A stretch of 33,282 nt of DNA from Candidatus Zemynaea palustris (lineage in GTDB: Bacteria > Vulcanimicrobiota > Vulcanimicrobiia > Vulcanimicrobiales > Vulcanimicrobiaceae): assembly GCA_003134695.1 (NCBI GenBank), contig PLCB01000006.1, positions 13,249 through 46,530 of the forward strand. Reading direction: 5' to 3'. This document shows positions 15,472 through 24,607 of the stretch, one piece after another; the stretch's first letter is position 1, and every line of letters starts with the position of its first letter. The notes beneath the pieces are model-generated. The model saw nothing but the letters and a program-made list of their open reading frames with translations. It searched no databases and was not told the origin of the DNA. A program made the translations under genes and the position numbers.

Positions 15472-16937
15472 CCGCGACCGGCCTGTTCTGAGATTTCGGT
15501 GGCATGCGGAACGTAGGCGCCGGCTCGGTCGCCGCAGAGGCGCGGCGTCGGAAACACTTTGCCCGGATTGAAAATCGCGTGCGGATCGAACGCGCAACGC
15601 ACGAAGTTCATCGACTCGAGGTCGGCCTCGCTGAAGGCCTCGCCCATATAGGCCGCCTTGTCGGCGCCGACGCCGTGTTCGCCCGTGATCGAGCCGCCGT
15701 GCCGCAAACAGATCCGTAAGATCTCGGCGGCGACTTCTTCGGCGTGGTGCGCCTGTCCCGGGATGCGCCCGTCATAGAGGACGAGCGGGTGTAAGTTGCC
15801 GTCGCCGGCATGGAAGACGTTCGCGACACGAAAACCTTCGCGCGCGCACAGGTCGGCGATCTCGCGCAACACGAGCGAAATCTCGGAGCGCGGAATCACG
15901 CCGTCTTGGACGTAGTAGTTCGGACTGATGCGGCCCATCGCGGCAAACGCGCTCTTGCGCCCCTTCCACATCAGTTGACGTTCGCGTTCGTCGCGCGGCG
16001 TTCGAACCTCGAGCGCTCCGCTCGCGCGCGCGATCTCGACGGCTTGCGCCGCCGTGTGTTCGGCTTCCGCCTCGACCCCATCGACGTCGACCAGCAGCGC
16101 AGCGCCGACGTCGAGCGGCCAATCGACGCCGGTCGACTTCACGATCGCCTCGATCGCCAGTTTGTCCATCATCTCGATCGCGGCAGGGACGATGCCGGCG
16201 GCGACGATACCCGAGACGCAATTCCCGGCTTCGTCGGTCGACGGGAAGGTCGCGAACAGCGTGCACGTCTTCTCGGGCGTGCGCAGAATTCGTACGACGG
16301 CCTCGGTGACGATGCCGACGAGGCCTTCGCTGCCGACGAGCGCCGCCATCAAGTCGTAGCCGACGGCGTCGGAGCACGGCGAACCGATCTCGACCACGTC
16401 ACCGTCCGACGTTACGACCGTCGCGGAATACACGTGATTGGTCGTGAAGCCATATTTCAAGCAGTGCGCGCCGCCTGAATTCTCGGCGATGTTGCCGCCG
16501 ATGGAACAGACGCTTTGCGACGACGGGTCGGGCGCGTAGTAATACCCATGTGCCGCGATCGCTTTGGTGACGTCGAGGTTGATCACGCCCGGCTGGAGGC
16601 GCATCCGCAGATTTTCGAAGTCGATCTCGAGGATGCGATGCATGCGCGAAAGCCCGATCACGATGCCGTTTTCGACCGGCAACGCACCACCCGAGAGCCC
16701 GGTGCCTGCGCCACGCGGAACGATCGGCAAACCGTAACGCCGTGCGATCTTGACAACGCCCGCGACTTCTTCCGTCGTGGCCGGTAACACGACGACCAGC
16801 GGCCGGACGCGCGTCCCGGTCAACCCGTCGCACTCATAGACCCGCAGCTCGGCCGGGTCCACGATGCAGTTTTCCGAGCCGACGATCGCCGCCAGCTCGC
16901 GCTGGGCGTCGACCGTCTCAGCTGTCCGTAAAATCAT
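15468..16937 (-). CDS. glcD: Glycolate oxidase subunit GlcD (FAD-linked 2-hydroxyacid dehydrogenase)
   Basis: Catalytic flavoprotein oxidising glycolate to glyoxylate, or D-lactate to pyruvate. 489 residues. The FAD-binding type 4 domain is clear: VPRGAGTGLSGGALP, then PDPSSQSVCSIGGNIAENSG and GYDLMAALVGSEGLVGIVTE. The C-terminal FAD-oxidase domain has NVFHAGDGNLHPLVLYD, HGGSITGEHGVGADK and FDPHAIFNPGKVFP. Length and motifs fit GlcD. The ATG at 16937 lacks an obvious ribosome-binding site. It is the first gene of the glcDEF set, read away from the LOG-like gene across 62 bases, so that short gap should hold its promoter. I see no clear -35/-10 pair there and no GlcC-type regulator nearby. Confidence 0.93.
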   Translation of the reverse strand: MILRTAETVDAQRELAAIVGSENCIVDPAELRVYECDGLTGTRVRPLVVVLPATTEEVAGVVKIARRYGLPIVPRGAGTGLSGGALPVENGIVIGLSRMHRILEIDFENLRMRLQPGVINLDVTKAIAAHGYYYAPDPSSQSVCSIGGNIAENSGGAHCLKYGFTTNHVYSATVVTSDGDVVEIGSPCSDAVGYDLMAALVGSEGLVGIVTEAVVRILRTPEKTCTLFATFPSTDEAGNCVSGIVAAGIVPAAIEMMDKLAIEAIVKSTGVDWPLDVGAALLVDVDGVEAEAEHTAAQAVEIARASGALEVRTPRDERERQLMWKGRKSAFAAMGRISPNYYVQDGVIPRSEISLVLREIADLCAREGFRVANVFHAGDGNLHPLVLYDGRIPGQAHHAEEVAAEILRICLRHGGSITGEHGVGADKAAYMGEAFSEADLESMNFVRCAFDPHAIFNPGKVFPTPRLCGDRAGAYVPHATEISEQAGRG

Positions 16938-16999
16938 TTGCGCTACGCGGAAGCGTTCGCCGGGAGGGCGCCCCCGTCCGTCCCGAAAAGCGCAGCCGC

Positions 17000-17596
17000 A
17001 TGAAGACTCAAGTTGGCGTCATGGGTTCGGCCGGGGGCAATCTCTCGCAGGAACAGCTCGCGCGGGCTTATCGGCTCGGGAAGGCGGTCGCGGAACGCGA
17101 TTGCCTTACGGTGACGGGAGCCTGCCCCGGCTTGCCGGACGCGGCGGCACACGGCGCGCACGATGCCGGCGGCCTCGTCATGGGAATCTCGCCGGCGCAC
17201 TCGCGCGAGGAGCACGTCGACGTCTATGCCTCGCCGCTCGAACCGTATGACGCGATGGTCTTCTCCGGTTCCGGCTTGATGGGCCGCGAGGTGCACAACA
17301 TCCATTCCTCCGACTTCGTGATTTTCGTCGGTGGCCGCTCGGGGACGCTCGGCGAGTTCGCGATCGCCTACGATGAAGGGAAGTTGATCGGCGTCCTGAC
17401 GCACTCCGGCGGGTTGTCGAACGATCTCGCCAAGATCGCCAAGATGACCGGCAAAGAAACGGGCGCGCAGATCATTCAGGACGACGATCCGGTTCAGCTC
17501 GTCGAGCGTTGTTTGAAGACCTACGAACAAGCGGCGCGCCCGTTTCTCACGTCGCCGGCACTCGCGCAACCGGCGACACCGACCGCGCGATTCTAG
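17000..17596 (+). CDS. LOG-family-like Rossmann protein (SLOG superfamily)
   Basis: 198 residues. The start VGVMGSAGG and the motif GGRSGTLGEF (111-120) followed by AIAYDEGKLIGVL match the nucleotide-binding pattern of the LOG/SLOG superfamily, where PGGxGTxxE is usual. Here Arg-Ser stand inside the motif and the Glu is kept. Characterised LOG proteins release cytokinin-type bases from nucleotide monophosphates or cleave purine nucleotides, but many members are uncharacterised and this one is distant from true LOG. The last 25 residues look disordered. No clear ribosome-binding site precedes the ATG. It stands alone, divergent from glcD and convergent with the DUF5069 gene, with five bases between stops. 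Confidence 0.7.
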   Translation: MKTQVGVMGSAGGNLSQEQLARAYRLGKAVAERDCLTVTGACPGLPDAAAHGAHDAGGLVMGISPAHSREEHVDVYASPLEPYDAMVFSGSGLMGREVHNIHSSDFVIFVGGRSGTLGEFAIAYDEGKLIGVLTHSGGLSNDLAKIAKMTGKETGAQIIQDDDPVQLVERCLKTYEQAARPFLTSPALAQPATPTARF

Positions 17597-17601
17597 TTCG
17601 G

Positions 17602-18045
17602 CTAGGCGTGCGCGTGCGCGACTGGGCGTTTCTCGTCGAGGTCGAGGACGTCGAACCACGTCTTGACGTCGGTGCGCCCGGGCGCAACCTGCTCGCGCAG
17701 TTTCTCGAAGAACCCGGCTCCGGGCGAACCCGGCTGCGGGCGCCAGCTCTCGCGGTTCTCGTTGAACGCAGCGATCTCTTGGGGTGACTTGCGTGCGTAG
17801 GCGGTATCGCGCTTGATCCAGTCGCCAATCGCCTGGTCGGTCTTCAGTTCGGCGACCTTCTTCGCGAACGTCGCGCCATCGACGTTCAGAAGCTCGAGCA
17901 CCGGCTTGTCGTGGGGGCAGTCGTAGTCGTATTCGCCGAGCGTGCCTTCATTAGAGGCCCGCGCTTTGTCGATCACGCGCGCCAGGGAGACCATGCCGAG
18001 CATCTTCTCGTGCGGGCTGCGTGGAAATTCTTTGGTAAGGTCCAT
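17602..18045 (-). CDS. DUF5069 family protein
   Basis: 147-residue soluble protein of unknown function. The start DLTKEFPRSPHEKMLGMV followed by LARVIDKARA and GTLGEYDYDCPHDK matches what I recall of the DUF5069 family, found in many environmental bacteria. It has no membrane segment and no recognisable catalytic motif. The conserved Cys and Asp residues in YDCPHDKP could bind a metal or ligand, which is only a guess. It lies 116 bases downstream of the FAD oxidoreductase on the same strand. That spacer (18046-18161) holds two weak 5-bp hairpins at 18069-18087 and 18145-18157 and no gene that I can support. Confidence 0.75.
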   Translation of the reverse strand: MDLTKEFPRSPHEKMLGMVSLARVIDKARASNEGTLGEYDYDCPHDKPVLELLNVDGATFAKKVAELKTDQAIGDWIKRDTAYARKSPQEIAAFNENRESWRPQPGSPGAGFFEKLREQVAPGRTDVKTWFDVLDLDEKRPVAHAHA

Positions 18046-18161
18046 GTCAGGTTAGAGTTCCTAAGGGTGCAGGGGTTGTGTACCTGCTTAACCGCCCAGG
18101 ACATTGGGATGGTTGCGACTCACCTGGTTCTGCGATTGCTCTTACCTGCCGCGCAGGGAAG

Positions 18162-19397
18162 CTACTCAGCGGTCCAGTCGAGCATGCCCTCCCATTCGTC
18201 CGGCGCGAATGCCTTTTTCGACTTGATGGCCTCGACGTACTTGCGCTTGCCGGCACGGTTGCCTTTGCCGATCATGACGCAGCCGGCCAGCCGGTTCTGC
18301 CAGAAAAACAGCGCACGATAATGTTTCTTTTCGCGATCGATCTTGCGCACCATCTCGAGATCGGTGCGGTATTCCGGCGAGATCCCGAACTGCGTGATCG
18401 TCTGCTCGGTGAACAATTTCGATGAGTACTCCGGGACGTCGTGATAGCGAACGTCGCCGCCGGCCATATTGGCCGCGGCGACTTTTCCGTGAGCGCCGGC
18501 GTTGTTCCAGGTTCCCATACGGTAATACATCTCGGCGGTCGGATCGTAGAACTCGGCGGCGTCGCCGCCCGCAAAGATCCCTTTGACCGCCGTCTCAAGC
18601 CGGTCGTCGCAGACGATGCCGGTGCGAATCTCGACGCCGGTGCCTTCGAGCAACTCGGTATTGATCGTCAAGCCCAAGCCGATGCCCAAACAATCACAGG
18701 GAATCTCGAGCCCGCCGCTCGTGATCACCTTGGTCACGACACCGTTCGAGCGAACGACGTCCTTCAGTTCCTCGCCGTAATGAACGTGAACGCCGTCGCC
18801 GCGAGCAGCCTCGTCGATCATCTCGCCGGCGATCTCGTCGAGCATCCGCCGCAAGAAGCGCGGGCCGCGTTGCACCCAATGCGTCTCGACGCCGCGTGAC
18901 GCAAACGCCTCCGCCAACTCGTAGCCGATGAACGAACCGCCGATCGCGACCGCGGCCTTCGCCATCTCGAGTTGCTGCGAGATCGCCTTGGTGTCGTCCA
19001 TGTACTGAAAATTGTAGACGTTCGCCGCGCCTTGGGCCCCTGGCGTCGGACACGGATTTGGCCGGCCGCCGGTCGCGACCAGGAGCGCGTCGTATGGGTA
19101 GCCCGTGCCGTCGGCATACGCGACCTTTTCGACGGCATCGATTCGATCGACGCGCGTGGAAAGATGAAGATCGATGTTCATCTTCTCGTGCCAAGCGACG
19201 TCGCGCATCATGACCTTCGCCTCGGGAATCTGTCTGCGCAAGAACGGCGGCAACGAGATCCGGTTGTACAGGCAATACGGCTCGTCGGTAAAGAGCACGA
19301 TCGAGCACGCCGGATCGGCCTTGCGCAGTTGCTCGGCGCAGGTCGTTCCGGCGAAGCCGTTTCCGACGATTACGTACTTGCGGGCGCTGTCGTTCAT
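18162..19397 (-). CDS. FAD-dependent pyridine nucleotide-disulfide-type oxidoreductase
   Basis: Flavoprotein of 411 residues with two Rossmann folds. The FAD motif is YVIVGNGFAGTTCAEQL (about 8-24), the NAD(P) motif AVAIGGSFIGYELAEAF (about 149-165), and the second FAD motif is GIFAGGDAAEF. The LYNRISLPPFL stretch resembles the reductase domain of NirB and rubredoxin/ferredoxin reductases. I see no CxxxxC redox-active disulfide, so it is not a classical disulfide reductase, and it lacks the N-terminal cysteines of GltD. Its electron partner is unknown. The ATG follows GAGGTAGG, a strong site very close to the start. It is upstream of the DUF5069 gene and divergent from the small 112-residue protein. 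Confidence 0.85.
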   Translation of the reverse strand: MNDSARKYVIVGNGFAGTTCAEQLRKADPACSIVLFTDEPYCLYNRISLPPFLRRQIPEAKVMMRDVAWHEKMNIDLHLSTRVDRIDAVEKVAYADGTGYPYDALLVATGGRPNPCPTPGAQGAANVYNFQYMDDTKAISQQLEMAKAAVAIGGSFIGYELAEAFASRGVETHWVQRGPRFLRRMLDEIAGEMIDEAARGDGVHVHYGEELKDVVRSNGVVTKVITSGGLEIPCDCLGIGLGLTINTELLEGTGVEIRTGIVCDDRLETAVKGIFAGGDAAEFYDPTAEMYYRMGTWNNAGAHGKVAAANMAGGDVRYHDVPEYSSKLFTEQTITQFGISPEYRTDLEMVRKIDREKKHYRALFFWQNRLAGCVMIGKGNRAGKRKYVEAIKSKKAFAPDEWEGMLDWTAE

Positions 19398-19485
19398 CCT
19401 ACCTCGGCTGGGTCATAAGTCCGTCTCCGGCGGTGGGGATGAGACGTACACTCATGGAAAACCTCGTCACAGAATCCTGGTCAAT

Positions 19486-19824
19486 ATGGAAGCCCGACTC
19501 GCACAACTTCTCGAATCGATCATCTCGACGACGACCGCCTATGCGTTAGCGCGGCTCGAGTTTGCGTTGCGGCACTCAGAACTCCCGTCTCCGCCGTTGA
19601 TCGACCGGTTGTCGGACGCGTCCGCAGCCACCTTGCAGGAGCAATGGACGCGAATCGAAGGTCAACTCGACGAGGCGCGCGCGTTTCTCAGCCGCCACGA
19701 CGACCGGCGCCAGAAGCGAGCCGTCTACGACCCGTCCTTCGCCTGGTTACAGCGAACCCTGCGCGAGCTCGACCAGTACGCCCGTGCCGTCCGCTGGGTC
19801 ATGACGGTCGAGGATGGGCGCTAA
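19486..19824 (+). CDS. Small hypothetical helical protein
   Basis: 112 residues starting MEARLAQLLESIISTTT. I do not recognise a family. It reads as mainly alpha-helical, with conserved-looking Trp and Arg residues (QEQWTRIEGQLDEAR, PSFAWLQRTLRELDQY) and no signal peptide, membrane segment or cysteine pair. The frame is open a further 104 codons upstream, but that part is antisense to the FAD oxidoreductase and not protein-like, so the ATG at 19486 is preferred. No strong ribosome-binding site is visible. It precedes the phasin-like gene by 52 bases on the same strand and may share its transcript. Confidence 0.55.
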   Translation: MEARLAQLLESIISTTTAYALARLEFALRHSELPSPPLIDRLSDASAATLQEQWTRIEGQLDEARAFLSRHDDRRQKRAVYDPSFAWLQRTLRELDQYARAVRWVMTVEDGR

Positions 19825-19876
19825 GTCCGCCGAAACTCCGCTCCGTTGCCCACAGTAAGGGAGTTGGAGGGAATCT

Positions 19877-20233
19877 ATGAGTTGGAACGAGACGATGTCG
19901 AAGGCCCTGGCGCAGGCGCGCGAACTGCAGCAGCAGACGCTCGACGCCGCCAACCAAGCGACCGAAGACATGAAGCCTCACATGCAAAAGGCGCTCGATC
20001 GCGCGCGCGAGCTACAATCAGTCTTCAACAAACACGCCGCCGACTCGAGCGCGACGATGTCGCAGCACGCGCAAAACGCGTCGCAGCATCTGGGCGACTT
20101 CATCAATATGGGCTCTAAAGCGATGCGTCAGTCGGCCGAAGAGACGCGCAAGACCGCGCAGCAGATGACCGACCACGCGCAAAAAGTCGTCGAGTCCGTG
20201 AGTCAGGCTATGGGGGCGTCGAAACCAAAGTAG
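19877..20233 (+). CDS. Small coiled-coil, phasin-like protein
   Basis: 118 residues, almost wholly helical, rich in Ala, Gln, Met and His, without Cys or Pro runs. Amphipathic repeats such as ALAQARELQQQTLDAANQA and MTDHAQKVVESVSQAMG suggest a coiled coil, as in phasins that coat polyhydroxyalkanoate granules or apolipoprotein/LEA-like stress proteins. No pha genes are nearby, so granule binding is unproven. The ribosome-binding site is one of the best in the window, with GGAGGG five bases before the ATG, suggesting high expression. Its last 26 bases overlap the 3' end of gltB on the other strand. Confidence 0.7.
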   Translation: MSWNETMSKALAQARELQQQTLDAANQATEDMKPHMQKALDRARELQSVFNKHAADSSATMSQHAQNASQHLGDFINMGSKAMRQSAEETRKTAQQMTDHAQKVVESVSQAMGASKPK

Positions 20234-23200
20234 GTTCGGGCGACGGCGCTGGCTCGTCGAGAGCCAGGCTGAGTTTTCCGAATCGCGTCAGCGCCTCGGG
20301 CCAATCCGCGAGTAGCTGCATCGCGCGCCACGAGCCCGTCGCTTCGGCGTAACGTTGCAGGAGCGCGTGGAGCCGCGCCACATCGGGATCGTCTTCGCGC
20401 GCGCTCGTGAAACGGCACGGCGTCGGACCCAACGAGAAACCGTGCGCCGACGGATCGAACTCGTGGTCGCTCACGACAAAGACGGCGCCGCCGCTCATTC
20501 CGCTGGCGAAGTTCTTGCCGACCTGACCGAGAACGACGGCAAACCCGGCGGTCATGTACTCGCAGGCGTGATCGCCCGTCCCCTCGACGACTAATTTCGC
20601 ACCACTATTGCGAACCCCGAAGCGCTCGCCCGCGGTCCCACGAATGAAGCCTTCGCCGCCGCGTGCGCCGTAGAAGCACGCGTTGCCCGCGACCGGTTCG
20701 ACCTTGTCGCCGTAGCCGCGCACGATCACCCGGCCGCCTTCCATGCTCTTGCCGACGTAATCGTTCGCGTCGCCGGAGAGGTCCAGCGTGATTCCGTCGG
20801 TCAGGAACGCGCCGAAACTCTGGCCCGCGCTGCCGTGATAACGAATTACGAGCGAACCGGTCTCCTCGTTTTTGCTGCGGCGCATGACGAACTCGTGCGC
20901 GATCCGCGCCCCGACCGCACGATCCGCCGGCGCAATCGGCAGTTCGGGCGTCGTATGCCACGGCTTGCGCGTTCCCGACCATGGACGCTGGACGAGATCG
21001 TCGAGATGCGTCGGCTCGACAGCCGGCCTGCGTGGGGTCTGCTGTTGTTCGGGAAGACGCAAGATCTCGGAAAGATCGATGTCGACAAGCCGTGGATCGT
21101 CGATGTGGCGCCTTCGCAACAGGTCGGACCGGCCGCGCATTTCGTCGAGCGAACGGACGCCGAGCGCGGCAAGCCTCCGTTGGACGTCACGAGCGACGAA
21201 GGTCAGATACGCAATCGCTTCTTCTTCGGTGCCGGCGAATTTCGCGCGCAATGCGGGGTCTTGGGTCGCGATCCCGACCGGACAGGTGTTCTTGTGGCAT
21301 TGTCGCGCGTAGATGCAGCCGAGTGCGACGAGCAGCGCGCTGCCGAAACCGTATTCGTCCGCGCCGAGCAAGGTCGCAAGGATCACGTCGCGACCGCTCT
21401 TGAAGCCGCCGTCGACCCGCAACCTTACGCGCGAACGCAAGCCGTTGGCGAGCAGCGCGTGGTGAGTCTCGACGAGTCCGATCTCCCATGGCAAGCCGGC
21501 GTGCTTGATGGAAGAAAGCGGAGAGGCGCCGGTCCCGCCATCGTGGCCGCTGATATGGATCACGTCGGCATCCGCTTTCGCGACGCCGCTCGCAACGTAT
21601 CCGATCCCTGATTGCGCGACCAGTTTCACCGCGATGCGCGCGTGCGGTGCGGCCCGGCGCAAATCGTAGATCAGCTCGGCGAGATCTTCGATCGAGTAGA
21701 TGTCGTGGTGCGGCGGCGGTGAGATGAGCGGGACGCCGGGCGGCGCGCCGCGCAGCGCGGCGATCTCCTGACTGACCTTGTGGCCCGGGATCTGCCCGCC
21801 TTCGCCCGGTTTCGAGCCTTGCGCCATCTTGATCTCGATTTCGTCGGCGCTCGCGAGATACGAAACGCTGACGCCGAAACGGGCAGAGGCGACTTGTTTG
21901 ATCTTGCTGCGGCCGCGATCGATCTCGCGCGAGTAGCGAAGCGGATCCTCGCCGCCTTCACCCGAGTTGCTCTTCGCACCGATCCGGTTGACGGCACGCG
22001 CGATAACGGCATGAACTTCGACCGCGAGCGCTCCGTGCGACATCGCCGCGGTCGCGAAGTGTCTGACGATCTCTTCGACCGGCTCGACCTCATCGAGCGG
22101 CAACGGTTCGCGCAGTGCCTGCGGCTGTAAGAGATCGCGCAAGGTGACGGGGTCGCGCGTCTCCATCGCATCGGAGAGTCGTTCGAAAGCCTCGTAATCG
22201 CCGCGCATAGCGCTCGCGCGCAAGACCTTGATCGCATTCGGATCGAACGCGCGGCGAACGCCTTCGCGACGATAGCGGTATGAGCCACGATCCGGCAGCG
22301 TGGGGCCGCCGGCATCTTCCGCGCGCGAGTCGGCGAACCACGCTCGCACGTCATCTTCGAGATCGGCGAAGCGCAACGCCGGAGCGTGCCCCTTCATCCC
22401 CGGGAAACAAAGGTCCACGATCTCGCCGTGAAGACCGATGGCCTCGAACGTCTGGGCGCCGACGTACGAGCGCAACGTGCAGACGCCCAACTTCGCCATG
22501 ATCTTGAGCAAGCCGGCACGCAGCGCGGCCATGTATTTCGTCCCGTCGGCTTGCTCGCACGCCGCGCGAAGTCCGAGCCACGGCGTGACGACGTTCGCGC
22601 CGGAGCCGATCAGCGCCGCGACCGCGTGCGCGTCACGCGCGTAACCGTCCGCGGCGGCGATCGAGGCTTGCATCCGCAAGCCTTTTTGCACCAGGCGATG
22701 GTGGATCGCCCCGACCGCCAGCAGCACCGGGACGCTCGGAACGTCGGTCCGATCGTCGAGGACGAGCAAGCTGACGCCGGCGCAGACCGCCTTCTCGGCC
22801 TCGTCGCAGAGCGCGAGCAGGCGCGCCGGCAACGACGTCCCTTCAAAGGAAAGCGAAAGGGGCTCTTGGACGAGTCGCGCGTCGAAACGCAACGCGTCGA
22901 AATCCAGCTCCGAGAGGACCGCGCTCTCGAGCGCGACGATCGAGTTCGGGGCCGGCACGTCCCCATGAATGTCGCCCGAGCCGACCCAGGCGCGCAGATC
23001 GAAAACCAGTGCTTCACGCAACGGATCGATCGGCGGATTGGTGACCTGCGCGAAGCGTTCGCGCAGATACTCGGCGACCGGGACGCGGCGCTCGAAGAAG
23101 GCGAGCGCAGCATCGTCGCCCATCGACGCCGTCGGCTCGGCGCCGCCGGCGAGCACGCCGATGACGTCTTTCAATTCCTCATGCGTGCAACCGAAGCGGC

Positions 23201-24494
23201 GAAGGTGTCGATGCAGGTCCGGTTTGTCGGGCGCTTCGACCGCGTCGTGCAACGGCAGCTGCCACGATCGGACGACCTCGCGAAAATCGGCGCGTTCGCG
23301 CCGCTCGCTGCGAAACTGTTCGGTTTCGACGACTTCGCCGGAGGCGAAACGCACGATGATCCGTCCACCCGGGCCGAGCCGACCGCGGCGCACGATCGGA
23401 TCGTCCTTGAAGTCGACGATGCCCGCCTCGGAAGCGACCAGCACTTTGTTTGAGGCGGTGCGGCACCAGCGCAACGGTCTCAGACCGGTGCGGTCGAGCG
23501 CCGCACCGATGGTGTCGCCATCGGCGAAGACGATCGCGGCCGGACCGTCCCAGGGCTCGACGGTCGGCACGTGCGCGTCGTAGTAGGCGCGCAGGCGCGA
23601 ATCGTCGCGCTCGATCGCCGGTGCAAGCAACAGATCGACGGCCTCGTCGACACGGTAGCCCGCGCCGCACATCGCGTCGATCGCAACGTTGAAATCGTGT
23701 GAATCGGAAGAGCCCGGTTGCGTCTTGATGCCGCGCGCCTCAAGCCAAGCGCGGTTGCCGGTGATCGTGTTGATCTCGCCGTTGTGCGCGATGTGCCGGA
23801 AGGGCTGGACCAGCCGCCACGAGGGTGAGGTGTTCGTCGAATAGCGCTGATGGAAGAGCGCGAAGCGGGAGGCGAACGCCTCGTCGCGCAGATCGTCGAA
23901 GTACGCGCCCAACTCGTCGGATGAGAGCAAGGCTTTGTAGACCACCGACGTCGCCGACGACGACACCAGCGCTCCCGTCGAGCCGAACTCGCGCAACATC
24001 TTCTCGATCGCGCGCGCCGCGCCGCGCATCCGTTCGCGCACGTTGCCCGGCCCCATGTCGACGATCAGCTGCTCGAAGACCGGGCGCGACGCGCGCGCAT
24101 GCGCCCCCAGGATATCGTCGTGGGTAGGCGGGGTCCGCCAGCGCAGCGGCGTGACGTCCGAGGCGTGAAGCCGCGCCTCGATTTCGGCCCGGATCGCCGC
24201 CGCCGCGTCGGGCTCGCGCGGCATGAAGAGGCAGATCGCCGCCAGATGATTCGCCGACGCGCGGAGATCGACGCGCGCTAATTCGCGCGCCAAGAGTTTG
24301 CGGGGCGTCTCGCAGAGGATGCCGGCACCGTCGCCGGTGCGGCCATCGGCCGCGCGCGCGCCGCGATGGACCATCGCGCCGGCGGCCTCGAGCGCGAGCG
24401 CGATGGTACGATGCGTCGCCGGCCCGCCGAGATCTGCGATGAAGCCGACGCCGCAGGCGTCGTGCTCCTCGTGAACGCCGCCCAAGTGCATCAT
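20208..24494 (-). CDS. gltB: Glutamate synthase, large subunit
   Basis: Large subunit of glutamate synthase, transferring the amide nitrogen of glutamine to 2-oxoglutarate. Domains in order: class II glutaminase with catalytic Cys (HDACGVGF), central domain, FMN-binding synthase domain with SNSGEGGEDP and GHDGGTGASP, and the C-terminal GXGXG domain from about FGAFLTDGITLDL onward. The 3Fe-4S ligands are in CIYARQCHKNTCPVG, about residue 1060. The ATG at 24494 gives 1428 residues and a 13-residue leader before the catalytic Cys. A TTG at 24563 with GAGG nine bases before it would give a 36-residue leader, which also fits known propeptides. The small subunit gltD is not in the window. Ferredoxin-dependent use is possible. 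Confidence 0.95.
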   Translation of the reverse strand: MMHLGGVHEEHDACGVGFIADLGGPATHRTIALALEAAGAMVHRGARAADGRTGDGAGILCETPRKLLARELARVDLRASANHLAAICLFMPREPDAAAAIRAEIEARLHASDVTPLRWRTPPTHDDILGAHARASRPVFEQLIVDMGPGNVRERMRGAARAIEKMLREFGSTGALVSSSATSVVYKALLSSDELGAYFDDLRDEAFASRFALFHQRYSTNTSPSWRLVQPFRHIAHNGEINTITGNRAWLEARGIKTQPGSSDSHDFNVAIDAMCGAGYRVDEAVDLLLAPAIERDDSRLRAYYDAHVPTVEPWDGPAAIVFADGDTIGAALDRTGLRPLRWCRTASNKVLVASEAGIVDFKDDPIVRRGRLGPGGRIIVRFASGEVVETEQFRSERRERADFREVVRSWQLPLHDAVEAPDKPDLHRHLRRFGCTHEELKDVIGVLAGGAEPTASMGDDAALAFFERRVPVAEYLRERFAQVTNPPIDPLREALVFDLRAWVGSGDIHGDVPAPNSIVALESAVLSELDFDALRFDARLVQEPLSLSFEGTSLPARLLALCDEAEKAVCAGVSLLVLDDRTDVPSVPVLLAVGAIHHRLVQKGLRMQASIAAADGYARDAHAVAALIGSGANVVTPWLGLRAACEQADGTKYMAALRAGLLKIMAKLGVCTLRSYVGAQTFEAIGLHGEIVDLCFPGMKGHAPALRFADLEDDVRAWFADSRAEDAGGPTLPDRGSYRYRREGVRRAFDPNAIKVLRASAMRGDYEAFERLSDAMETRDPVTLRDLLQPQALREPLPLDEVEPVEEIVRHFATAAMSHGALAVEVHAVIARAVNRIGAKSNSGEGGEDPLRYSREIDRGRSKIKQVASARFGVSVSYLASADEIEIKMAQGSKPGEGGQIPGHKVSQEIAALRGAPPGVPLISPPPHHDIYSIEDLAELIYDLRRAAPHARIAVKLVAQSGIGYVASGVAKADADVIHISGHDGGTGASPLSSIKHAGLPWEIGLVETHHALLANGLRSRVRLRVDGGFKSGRDVILATLLGADEYGFGSALLVALGCIYARQCHKNTCPVGIATQDPALRAKFAGTEEEAIAYLTFVARDVQRRLAALGVRSLDEMRGRSDLLRRRHIDDPRLVDIDLSEILRLPEQQQTPRRPAVEPTHLDDLVQRPWSGTRKPWHTTPELPIAPADRAVGARIAHEFVMRRSKNEETGSLVIRYHGSAGQSFGAFLTDGITLDLSGDANDYVGKSMEGGRVIVRGYGDKVEPVAGNACFYGARGGEGFIRGTAGERFGVRNSGAKLVVEGTGDHACEYMTAGFAVVLGQVGKNFASGMSGGAVFVVSDHEFDPSAHGFSLGPTPCRFTSAREDDPDVARLHALLQRYAEATGSWRAMQLLADWPEALTRFGKLSLALDEPAPSPEPTLVSTPP

Positions 24495-24607
24495 GGTGGA
24501 AGCTCTACTATAGGCCTCACGCGGAGCCGCTGCATTCGCCATATGTCGAAACGCGCCCGCCAACCGTTCACGCCTCGGTCACTCGAGAACGAAAATTCGT
24601 TTCAGCG

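Noticed and set aside
18046-18161. tRNA or small RNA in the gap between the DUF5069 and FAD genes
   Set aside because: Only two 5-bp hairpins are present. No cloverleaf, T-loop sequence or T-run follows.
18162-19397. FAD oxidoreductase near gltB as the glutamate synthase small subunit (gltD)
   Set aside because: It lacks the N-terminal cysteine-rich Fe-S region of GltD, is shorter, and resembles NirB/ferredoxin-reductase flavoproteins.
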